Below, piece after piece: positions 15,305 through 22,737 of a DNA stretch of 50,285 bases; positions within the stretch are counted from its first letter, which is position 1; each line of letters begins with the position of its first letter. A program made the translations under genes and the position numbers. The stretch comes from JAABTH01 sp964492615 (lineage in GTDB: Bacteria > Bacillota > Dethiobacteria > DTU022), in NCBI GenBank assembly GCA_964492615.1, contig CAZBKZ010000016.1, positions 1 to 50,285 of the forward strand, written 5' to 3'. The notes under the pieces were generated by a model. That model made no database searches. It had not been told where the DNA came from and saw nothing but the letters and a program-made list of their open reading frames with translations.

Positions 15305-17590
15305 TTATTTGAGGCCCTGGTGGGCGACAAGGTGTGCCCGGTGCAGGGTTAAGAGCAGGCTGACGATTGATTCGCCGCCCTGGTTACGATTCACTCCGCC
15401 GGGCTGCAGCCCGTCGTAACAGGCTCCACTGCTGAAATCATAAAGCGACTGGCGTACATCGTTATTGCCGAAAAACCAGTTGAAAGCCCATTCCATTTTC
15501 CTGAGCCAGCTTTCTTCGCCGGTCAGTACAAAAGCCTGGTAGCAGGCATCTGCCAGGGCTGCGGCATCGACAGTCTGCTGATCGTACTGGGCTTTTTCGC
15601 CGTCCCTCCTGTACCAGCCTTCATTGCCGATCAAAGAGAGATGGCCCCCCTCGGGATTAGTCTGAATATCTATCAGCCACTGCAGGCTTTTCAGTCCGGT
15701 CTGCAGCATCTCGTCGTCTTCAAGGTAGCTCCCGGTAACTACCAGGGCCTGGGATAGCCTGGCATTGTCGTATGCAACAACATTTTCGAACCAGGGCCAG
15801 TCTTCGCCCGCCGTTCTATTATACAATTTCATCAGTTTTTCACTGAGCGAGCTCATAATCTCGCGAACCCGGGTGTCACCGCTAAAACGGCGTAGGTAAT
15901 AATTAGCTCCGATGGCTGAAAATGCCCAGGCCCGCGGAGAAGTAAAACTGAGCGGCGACTTGATCAGACCCTTGAAAAGACGGGTTGCCAGGGCCAGTAA
16001 ATCGTCACCGGTAGGATGGGCAATTGTGTAGCCGAGAGCCCAGAGGGTACGGCCATGGCTGTCTTCCGAGCCAATGTCTTCCTGCCAGCGACGGTCAAAA
16101 CTCATGAAATTGCGCACCCGCTTGTAGCTCTCGCTGTAGGCGTGATTGACAAAACTCATGTAAGTAGTGAGCAGGGGTAAAATAGATTCATCTTTGAAGA
16201 GGCGCCAGTTCATTACCGCCACGATTAAAGCCCGGGCATTGTCATCGGTGCAGTAGCCATGATTGCGGTCGGGCACATTGTAAGCGGCATGCTGAAACAG
16301 ACCGGTGCCGTCGGTCATTGCCTGCAGGTGAGTAAGGTTTACTTCTGGTAAAATAGCGCGTTCGGTTACATCTACATCGCGCACAGATTGCCCAAAATGT
16401 TCACTGAAGCTGAAGCGGGCCTGTTCAAAGGCAGTGGCATAGTTGCGAGCTACCTCTTTCCAGATCATCTGGCGGCCGTACTGGTAAGATTTTTTCCGCA
16501 TACGGTTGCGCAGTCCATCGTCACCCAACAGTTCTACCAGGGCTTTGCCCATAGCTTTACTGTCGCGGAACGGCACCAGGCGCCCCCGATCCTCGGCCAA
16601 CAGTTCTTCGGCATAAATATAGGGTGTCGATACAATGGCTTTGCCGCAGGCCAGGGCGTAGGCCAGGGTCCCGGATGTGATCTGCTCGCGGCTGAGGTAG
16701 GGAGTTATGTAAACATCGGTGGCAACAAGAAACTGGACCAGCCTCTCGAGGGATACGTACTGGTTGTAAAAGGTAACGTTATTTTCGAGCCCCTTGTCGC
16801 GTACCATTTTCTTCAACAGGTGACGGTATTCTTCGCCGTGTCTCCGTTTGACTTCGGGGTGAGTGGCGCCAAGAATTATATAAAGGGCATCGGGGTGAAC
16901 AGCGACAACCTCTTCCATCGCTTCAACAGCATATTCCAAACCCTTGCTGGGGCTGAGCAGGCCAAAGGTTAACAGCACCTTCCTCCCCTCAGCCTGAAAC
17001 TGGTCCTTGTAGTAGGAGGAATCGAGGAAAGGCACATCAGGCGCACCGTGAGGAACGAGAATAATCTTTTCTTCCGGAACATTGTAAACCCGGGTCAGGA
17101 TATCGACCGCGGTCTGGGCCATAACCACCACTGAAACAGATTGTTCACAGATGCGGATTAGCGTCTGCCTCTGACCCTGCGACGGTTCTTCGAGAACAGT
17201 GTGCAGGGTAGTAATGGCCGGCTTTTTCAATCCGGATAAAAGGTAGTTTATATAGTTTCCATCTTCCCCGCCGAAAATGCCGTATTCATGCTGGATAGAA
17301 ACGGCATCAACCGGCGAATGGTTGATGAAGTCCGCCGCCCGCTGGTAATCGCTGCGGAACTGATCGCGGATGTGGAAAGTAACCTCGCTGCCGTAGGCAT
17401 AGTTATTATTGCCGTTGTTCAGGGCAACAACTTCAAAATTGCTCTGATCACCGTTATACTCAGCGCTACCATAAACGGTTTTCATACTGTTCAGTAAGTC
17501 CTGGCAGAAAGTGGCAATGCCGCACTGGCGCGGCGGGTATGTCGATATAAAAGAAACTTTAACCGGTTTTAATATTTTTCCCGGGTTCAT
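15305..17590 (-). CDS. GT4 glycosyltransferase with C-terminal alpha/alpha-barrel domain
   Basis: The N-terminal half (to about residue 385 of 761) is a GT-B fold group 1 glycosyltransferase: STYPPRQCGIATFCQDL acceptor-side start, HEYGIFGGEDG, LTFGLLSPSKGLEYAVEAM, and VYITPYLSREQITSGTLAYALACGKAIVSTPY in the donor site. The C-terminal half (about 400-761) is a helical, all-alpha domain with GYCTDDNARALI, WPWFEN and YDNARLSQALVVTGSYL, resembling six-hairpin glycosidase or epimerase barrels. I start it at the ATG at 17590, where GGGGTG lies 6 nt upstream. It is cytoplasmic, with no signal or membrane segment. Neighbouring GT4, GH130 and ManC genes suggest GDP-mannose or a mannoside as substrate, which is inference. 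Confidence 0.85.
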   Translation of the reverse strand: MNPGKILKPVKVSFISTYPPRQCGIATFCQDLLNSMKTVYGSAEYNGDQSNFEVVALNNGNNNYAYGSEVTFHIRDQFRSDYQRAADFINHSPVDAVSIQHEYGIFGGEDGNYINYLLSGLKKPAITTLHTVLEEPSQGQRQTLIRICEQSVSVVVMAQTAVDILTRVYNVPEEKIILVPHGAPDVPFLDSSYYKDQFQAEGRKVLLTFGLLSPSKGLEYAVEAMEEVVAVHPDALYIILGATHPEVKRRHGEEYRHLLKKMVRDKGLENNVTFYNQYVSLERLVQFLVATDVYITPYLSREQITSGTLAYALACGKAIVSTPYIYAEELLAEDRGRLVPFRDSKAMGKALVELLGDDGLRNRMRKKSYQYGRQMIWKEVARNYATAFEQARFSFSEHFGQSVRDVDVTERAILPEVNLTHLQAMTDGTGLFQHAAYNVPDRNHGYCTDDNARALIVAVMNWRLFKDESILPLLTTYMSFVNHAYSESYKRVRNFMSFDRRWQEDIGSEDSHGRTLWALGYTIAHPTGDDLLALATRLFKGLIKSPLSFTSPRAWAFSAIGANYYLRRFSGDTRVREIMSSLSEKLMKLYNRTAGEDWPWFENVVAYDNARLSQALVVTGSYLEDDEMLQTGLKSLQWLIDIQTNPEGGHLSLIGNEGWYRRDGEKAQYDQQTVDAAALADACYQAFVLTGEESWLRKMEWAFNWFFGNNDVRQSLYDFSSGACYDGLQPGGVNRNQGGESIVSLLLTLHRAHLVAHQGLK

Positions 17591-17647
17591 CTGAATCACC
17601 CCTTCATTTTGGTGGTAGCGAACTGCTGCTATTTAGAAGCTGATTAA

Positions 17648-18682
17648 TTACCTTCCCAGGATCTGTTTATATACAGTAATGTAACGGTCAACCATCAAAT
17701 CAACAGTGAAGTTTTCTTCAACATGGCGGCGGCATTCTGCCCGGTTTATAGTTTCAACCCGGGAAATGGCATCACGGGCTTCGTAGAGATCGTCAACCAG
17801 GAATCCTGTTTTCTGATCCTTGATTAATTCAGGCATGGAGCCGCGGTTAAAGGCAATTACCGGGGTGCCACAAGCCATCGACTCGGCAACGCTCAGGCCA
17901 AACGGTTCGTCAAAATTGATCAGGTGCAGCAGGGCCAAGGCCCCTCCAAGAACTCCTTCTTTTGCTTCCGGGCCGACCGGCCCTATATAACGCACTTGTT
18001 CATCATCAATATAGGGTTTAACATACTGATCAAAGTAACCCTGGTCCTGAATTATTCCGGCTATAACCAGGGGAATACCAACCTGTTTGGCCAGACGGAT
18101 CGTCTCGTAAGTTCCTTTATCGTGGTGAATACGGCCGAAAAAGAGCAGGTAGGGTTCATCCGCCGGTTTTTCAAGATAACGATATTCGGAGACAGGTATC
18201 CCGTGATGGATAGTGGCAATGTAATCAAGATCGGGGTGGCGGTCTGCTTCGCTGATAGACACGTAGTGTGCCCGGCCATTATATTTGCGGTATACAGGTA
18301 GGATTTTCGGTGATGAAAACCCGTGAATAGTGGTTAAAGTCGGGGTTTCGACCAGGGCGGAATAAGAGAGAGGTAAAAAATCAAAATTATTATGGATAAG
18401 ATCAAATTGATCGGCTTCTTCAAAAAGGGCTGATATATGCAAACACTCCCAGACCTTGGGTTCAAGTTCCTGATCTTCCGACCAGGGTCGTGGCGCAACA
18501 TGGCGCAGCCCTGCCCCGGTAATAGAATCGCCTGTGGCGTACAGGGTCACATCTATACCTCTTTTAACCAGGCCCTCGGTAAGCATGCTGACCACCCACT
18601 CCCAGGGTCCGTAATGGCGGGGCGGCGTACGCCAGGAAATCGGGGAAAGCATGGCTATTTTCATACTGAACTTTACAGGCAA
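17648..18682 (-). CDS. GT4 family glycosyltransferase
   Basis: This is a GT-B fold group 1 glycosyltransferase of 338-344 residues. It has the acceptor-domain start MKIAMLSPISWRTPPRHYGPWE, the segment HNNFDFLPLSYS, and the donor-domain strand LLFFGRIHHDKGTYETIRLAKQ. The nucleotide-sugar motif NFDEPFGLSVAESMACGTPVIAFNRGSMPELI follows with its EX7E arrangement. Two starts are possible. One is TTG at 18682 with AAGGGGG about 7 nt upstream, overlapping the GH130 stop. The other is ATG at 18664, which gives the more usual family N-terminus. The gene sits directly behind GH130 in one transcription unit. The donor is probably GDP-mannose, from context. Confidence 0.88.
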   Translation of the reverse strand: MPVKFSMKIAMLSPISWRTPPRHYGPWEWVVSMLTEGLVKRGIDVTLYATGDSITGAGLRHVAPRPWSEDQELEPKVWECLHISALFEEADQFDLIHNNFDFLPLSYSALVETPTLTTIHGFSSPKILPVYRKYNGRAHYVSISEADRHPDLDYIATIHHGIPVSEYRYLEKPADEPYLLFFGRIHHDKGTYETIRLAKQVGIPLVIAGIIQDQGYFDQYVKPYIDDEQVRYIGPVGPEAKEGVLGGALALLHLINFDEPFGLSVAESMACGTPVIAFNRGSMPELIKDQKTGFLVDDLYEARDAISRVETINRAECRRHVEENFTVDLMVDRYITVYKQILGR

Positions 18683-19632
18683 ATTTCTTCCCCCTTACTG
18701 TTTTTAGTTTCAAGAAGGTACTCGACAAGTTCTTTTTTCACTGCAGTTGCCAGGCAGATGCTGGTATCGGCAGCGCCATAATACATTCGCAGCTGATCTG
18801 TTTCGGGTTCATATACAACGCCCGTGGGAAACGTAACTCCGGGAACATCGCCAACCCTCTCGTACGGCTCATGGGGGCCGAAGACCCACTGGTCACAGCG
18901 CCTGAGTATCTTCCAGGGCTCTTCCAGGTCGAGCAGGGCCAGTCCAACCCGGTAAAGGCTTCCGGAAGCTGTAACCCTTACCCCGTGATAGATAATCAGC
19001 CAGCCCTCTTCTGTTTCAATCGGGGGGGGACCCAGACCAACCCTGCTGCAGTCCCACCAGCCGGGTCGCGCAGGCAGCAGTATCTTATGCTCGCCCCAGT
19101 GGATTAAATCTGGCGAGGCAGCAATCCAGATATGCGCTTCGCCGCGGATGATCGGGCGGTGAAGAAGCACATAGCGCCTGCCAATTTTACGGGGGAATAG
19201 AGATGCATCTTTATCTTCCGGCGGAAGCATTGCTCCACGCCGCTTTAAACTCTTCAGGTCTCTTGACAAAGCCAGGGAAACTACCGGTCCGCCCCTGGAG
19301 AATGAAACGTAGGTAACTGCAAACTGTTCGAGGTCTTCCAGCCAGACAATACGGGGATCTTCAATACCCCATCTTTCTTCATCAAAGCCTGGATCGGGTA
19401 AGAAAGTTGGAGACTGATCAATACCCCAGCCGGTAATACCGTCCCTGCTGCGGGCCAGGGTTAAATGAGAAAAACCGCGCAAATCTTCCACCCTGACCAG
19501 GAGCAAGGTTTCACCATTATGCCTGACCACACCGGGATTAAAAGTGGCGTTAACAGGATAGGGCCAGCAGTCGGGAGTGAGGATCGGGTTATGCTCACAG
19601 CGCTTGAAAAGATCTCCCTGACGCTTGTGCAT
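18673..19632 (-). CDS. GH130 family mannoside phosphorylase-like protein
   Basis: GH130 enzymes mostly phosphorolyse beta-mannosides, releasing alpha-mannose-1-phosphate; some are hydrolases. This protein of about 319 residues shows the five-bladed propeller motifs: NPILTP, NATFNPGVVRHNGETLLLVRVED, and GIEDPRIVWLE with the catalytic Asp. It also has KDASLFPRKIGRRYVLLHRP, which supplies phosphate-site basic residues, then YHGV, and PTGVVYEPETDQLRMYYGAADTSI at the end. Basic and His residues in the phosphate region favour a phosphorylase over a hydrolase, but I cannot assign the linkage. The ATG at 19632 is preferred; an upstream TTG at 19662 is in frame. It overlaps or abuts the GT4 gene, so co-expression is likely. 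Confidence 0.85.
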   Translation of the reverse strand: MHKRQGDLFKRCEHNPILTPDCWPYPVNATFNPGVVRHNGETLLLVRVEDLRGFSHLTLARSRDGITGWGIDQSPTFLPDPGFDEERWGIEDPRIVWLEDLEQFAVTYVSFSRGGPVVSLALSRDLKSLKRRGAMLPPEDKDASLFPRKIGRRYVLLHRPIIRGEAHIWIAASPDLIHWGEHKILLPARPGWWDCSRVGLGPPPIETEEGWLIIYHGVRVTASGSLYRVGLALLDLEEPWKILRRCDQWVFGPHEPYERVGDVPGVTFPTGVVYEPETDQLRMYYGAADTSICLATAVKKELVEYLLETKNSKGEEICL

Positions 19633-19809
19633 AAAGTGATTAATCCCGCTCACCCCTTTCAAGTAAGTTCACGTCAGCATAACCGGCTGTCGATAGATCC
19701 GTTTCTCCTACGTTAGCTTATTGAATATGGCTGGTTTAATTGTTGTACTTCTTAAAATAATTCGCGTTATTATTTCTATTTCCTGCCTGTTCAGGTTTGA
19801 CCAGACTGC

Positions 19810-20505
19810 TTAACTGAAGAAATAACGCTTGATCTGTTCAAAATTGCGTTTAACCGAATCGGCACCGGTCACAAACCCCATGTGCCCCGGCAGCAGCAGC
19901 TCAACATTTTCCAGTTGGGAAAGTTTCTCTACGCTTTCTTGCATAGCGCTCATATCCCCACCGGGAAAGTCGGTCCGTCCGATACTGTTCTGAAAAATGG
20001 TATCACCGCTGACCAACGCTTTTTCGTCGGGCAGGTAAAAACAAACACAGCCGGGGGAGTGGCCGGGAGAGGTGATAACTTCAATCTTCTCGGTTAATGT
20101 AAGACCGTTTGCCTTTTGCAGTGGGCCTTCTTCCAGGTAAAAATCGGCCTTTATTGAAGGCAGGTCTTCTCCCGTTCGGGACTTATAATGCTGCATGATC
20201 CCTTCCAGAATAAAATCATCGGCCTGATGAATACCGGCAGGAGCCCCACTTTTTTCTCGCACCGCACCAACCGATTCGCTATGGTCGGGGTGACCGTGGG
20301 TACAGAGTATTAAATCAATATCCTCAAGGTTTACCCCGTCACCCTGCAGGCGGCTGCTTAACATTTCCAGGCAGTTTTCGTTAATTTCGTTCTCGATATG
20401 ACCAGGGTCGAACAGAATAACCTGGCTGCCTTTCAGCAGGTAGCTGTTACAGTTATTTGCTCTTCCTTTCCAGGGATACCAGTACAGTTTTTCCGATAAT
20501 TGCAT
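19810..20505 (-). CDS. Metallo-beta-lactamase-fold hydrolase
   Basis: This 231-residue, cytoplasmic MBL-fold enzyme of the glyoxalase II-like branch carries the zinc motif THGHPDHSE (HxHxDH). It also has a second metal-site His in SPGHSPGCVCFYLP, the Asp in SGDTIF, and the last His in LLPGHMGFV. The GRTDFPGGD loop is typical of this branch. The ribosome site GAGGAGG lies 5-6 nt before ATG. Substrate is unknown; thioester hydrolysis is the usual activity of close families. It stands alone between the mannan-type cluster and the DASS transporter. Confidence 0.85.
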   Translation of the reverse strand: MQLSEKLYWYPWKGRANNCNSYLLKGSQVILFDPGHIENEINENCLEMLSSRLQGDGVNLEDIDLILCTHGHPDHSESVGAVREKSGAPAGIHQADDFILEGIMQHYKSRTGEDLPSIKADFYLEEGPLQKANGLTLTEKIEVITSPGHSPGCVCFYLPDEKALVSGDTIFQNSIGRTDFPGGDMSAMQESVEKLSQLENVELLLPGHMGFVTGADSVKRNFEQIKRYFFS

Positions 20506-20610
20506 TCTTTACCTCCTCAGAGATTATTGTTTTGTTTAAAATATTTTTTTGCAACTGTAATCATGATAACATAACCCGGCCGGCTTTGGAAAACCAGACC
20601 GGTGTTAATT

Positions 20611-20646
20611 AAAAAAGGGGCGCGATATTGTACGGAACCGCGCCCC
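20611..20646 (-). terminator. Intrinsic terminator of the DASS transporter gene
   Basis: The inverted repeat GGGGCGCG / CGCGCCCC (20617-20624 and 20639-20646) is followed on the minus strand by six T residues and TTAATTAAC. It lies 45 nt past the transporter stop. Confidence 0.85.
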
Positions 20647-20690
20647 GGGGAATCAATAATACTATTTTATTATTACTGCTCTATGCCGCT

Positions 20691-22082
20691 TTATAACAGA
20701 CCGAGGATCCGCCCGGCCAGGGGCACCCAGACAGCTGTAAGCAGCACAAAAAATACGGTAGTCAATGAACCGCTGACAAACATGTCACGCATGTTGTAGT
20801 AACCCTGTGAATAGGTAATCAGGGGCACCGCATCGAGCGGCACCAGGAGGCAGGCCCCGCCGGTAAATGCAAGCGGCATGAAAAGCAGGATCGGCGAAAT
20901 ATCCATCATCATGGCCAAACCGTAAAGAGGGGCAACCAAGATGGTGATAATCGCCGGGGCAATCGGAATGGCCAGTTTAAGCAGGGAAACAAATATCCCG
21001 ATCACCAGGAGCAGTATAAAGAGATCCAGGGCCACCAGCCTGGCCATGAAAAGATTGATAAACCAGTCTCCCAGTTCAGCCTTAATTGCAGCCTGACCGA
21101 TCGAAATAACCCCACCGATCATGATTACAGCGTTCCAGCTCACATTATGGGAAAACTCATTCCACTTGAGAACATTAATACCGGGCATGAAGAAAAGGAT
21201 CATCCCGGCCATTGCCACCAGGGTCAGGTCAAGCATGGGTACCCATGAACTGGCTATCCAGAGAATAATTACAGCTGAAATGATCACCAGTACTTTCTTT
21301 TCCTGGGTGGACATTTTAGCGGGAACATCATCGGCATCCAGGAAACCATTAATCACCTGCTGTTCCAGGTCTTTCGGCTTAAAAACCTTCAACAGGATAA
21401 ACCAGCAGATGGGAATCAGAAAAATAGTAACCGGAACGCCATAAAGCATCCACTGCAGGAAACTAACGGTAATACCGGAGTGTTCCTGGAGCAGGTTCAG
21501 GGTGAGAATATTGATTGAACTGCCAACAGGAGTCATGATACCGCCGATCATTCCGGCAAAGGGAATTGAAATCATTATTACCTTACCAAAGATACTCCTT
21601 TCCACGCCCATTTCCATCCTGGCCAGCAGGCCCAGAGCGAGCCCCATGAAAAGAGATGTAACCGGCACATTTGACATTATTGCCGAAAGCAGGGCAGTAC
21701 TAATCATGAATACTAATATTATTTTACTTACGCTGTTCCCTGATGTTTTCAGCAATGCTTTAATCAGCCTCTGGGCCAGGGGAGTTTCGGTAATTGCCAG
21801 TGAAATGGCAAACGAAGCAATTACAAAAAATACGACAGGATTGGCAAAGTTTGCAAAAGCTGTTGCCAGGGTATTAACCCCGAACAGTGGCTGCAGGATC
21901 ATTACCAGCATTGCCGTTACTGACAAGGGGACAATTTCGAGAATCCATAGAATTAAACCGATCAGCAGGATTCCCAGAGTATTAAATGCAATTTCTGATA
22001 AACCGAACAAGGGCGGGGAAAAAATAGTAAATAGAAGCACTATAACCGCCGCAATGAGACCAATAGCTTGTTTTGCCTTCAT
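20691..22082 (-). CDS. DASS family (SLC13) sodium/dicarboxylate transporter
   Basis: This 463-residue integral membrane protein has about 11-12 hydrophobic segments and belongs to the divalent anion:Na+ symporter family (CitT/SdcS/VcINDY). The first substrate/sodium hairpin motif is seen as TPVGSSINILTLNLL, with the paired motif ALTGG-like LVPLDAVPLITYSQGYY near the C-terminus. The family takes up succinate, malate, fumarate, citrate or related acids. AAAGGAG precedes the start at about 11 nt. It has its own promoter (22160-22187) and terminator, so it is monocistronic. Confidence 0.9.
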   Translation of the reverse strand: MKAKQAIGLIAAVIVLLFTIFSPPLFGLSEIAFNTLGILLIGLILWILEIVPLSVTAMLVMILQPLFGVNTLATAFANFANPVVFFVIASFAISLAITETPLAQRLIKALLKTSGNSVSKIILVFMISTALLSAIMSNVPVTSLFMGLALGLLARMEMGVERSIFGKVIMISIPFAGMIGGIMTPVGSSINILTLNLLQEHSGITVSFLQWMLYGVPVTIFLIPICWFILLKVFKPKDLEQQVINGFLDADDVPAKMSTQEKKVLVIISAVIILWIASSWVPMLDLTLVAMAGMILFFMPGINVLKWNEFSHNVSWNAVIMIGGVISIGQAAIKAELGDWFINLFMARLVALDLFILLLVIGIFVSLLKLAIPIAPAIITILVAPLYGLAMMMDISPILLFMPLAFTGGACLLVPLDAVPLITYSQGYYNMRDMFVSGSLTTVFFVLLTAVWVPLAGRILGLL

Positions 22083-22159
22083 AAATAAAATAGCTCTCCT
22101 TTGCTTTTATCTCTAGTCTGCTTAACCTATTGCGGTGTAAATTATTCGACCATTTAATA

Positions 22160-22187
22160 ATTATACATCAAATTATTAAACAGCCAA
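22160..22187 (-). promoter_or_regulatory. Sigma-A-type promoter of the DASS gene
   Basis: On the minus strand TTGGCT and TATAAT are spaced by 16 nt, giving a leader of about 70 nt before the start codon. The -10 is perfect and the -35 is a fair match. Confidence 0.6.
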
Positions 22188-22301
22188 GGGGTTTATTCCT
22201 TCATTGATTTGTTGCAAGGTTCATGCCAGTCTGGCTAAAAATCGAAAAAGGTTAATGCGGCGCAAGACTGTAACACTGGCGGGAGACGATTAAATCAATA
22301 G

Positions 22302-22339
22302 ATAAATAAACAAGAAAAATGAACCGATCAAGGTTCATT
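22302..22339 (-). terminator. Intrinsic terminator of the AOR-MoaD unit
   Basis: AATGAACC (22318-22325) and GGTTCATT (22332-22339) form an 8-bp stem with loop TTGATC on the minus strand, followed by TTTTTCTTGTTT. A third half-site GGTTCATT at 22373-22380 may be an alternative stem partner. Confidence 0.7.
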
Positions 22340-22440
22340 AAAATGTTCAGCAGCTTTATTTATTCATAAATAGGTTCATTTTAACAGAAGCTTGACTCCA
22401 CAGGGCAGCATCCGCCAAAACAGTTACGCATTATTTTTTG

Positions 22441-22475
22441 AGTCCGGCACACCTGATCAGGCGGTGTGCCGGACT
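22441..22475. other. Strong hairpin after the moaD-like gene
   Basis: AGTCCGGCACACC and GGTGTGCCGGACT form a perfect 13-bp stem with a 9-nt loop, 11 nt from the moaD-like stop. On the minus strand it is followed by A residues instead of T residues. It is therefore more likely a 3'-end RNA stabiliser or a factor-dependent site than an intrinsic terminator. The true terminator lies about 100 nt further on. Confidence 0.6.
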
Positions 22476-22485
22476 GATCTATGTT

Positions 22486-22725
22486 TCACCCTCCCGCAAC
22501 CGGGGGAAAGATGGCCACCTGATCGCCATCTGTTAACTTGTGGTCGAACGGGCGGGCTTTATGCCTGATAAAAACCTGTTTGACATCTTCAATGTCTATT
22601 CCCAGCTGTTCGATTAAATCGGCAACAGTTGCCTGATCCGGCAACCTGACCGTGAAAGCTTCGTTACCCCTTCCTTCAGGATTATGCTCTGAAAGAGTGG
22701 CATAGAGACGAACAGTTATTTCCAT
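22486..22725 (-). CDS. MoaD/ThiS-like sulfur carrier protein
   Basis: This 79-residue ubiquitin-fold protein ends in the diglycine required for adenylation and thiocarboxylate formation (AIFPPVAGG). It starts MEITVRLYATLSEHNPEG, typical of MoaD. The AGGAAG ribosome site sits 5-6 nt upstream, and the gene begins 12 nt after the AOR stop. MoaD supplies sulfur for the pterin dithiolene. Pairing with a tungsto-pterin AOR suggests a dedicated or extra copy for tungstopterin synthesis, which is inference. Confidence 0.88.
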   Translation of the reverse strand: MEITVRLYATLSEHNPEGRGNEAFTVRLPDQATVADLIEQLGIDIEDVKQVFIRHKARPFDHKLTDGDQVAIFPPVAGG

Positions 22726-22737
22726 TTTAACTTCCTG

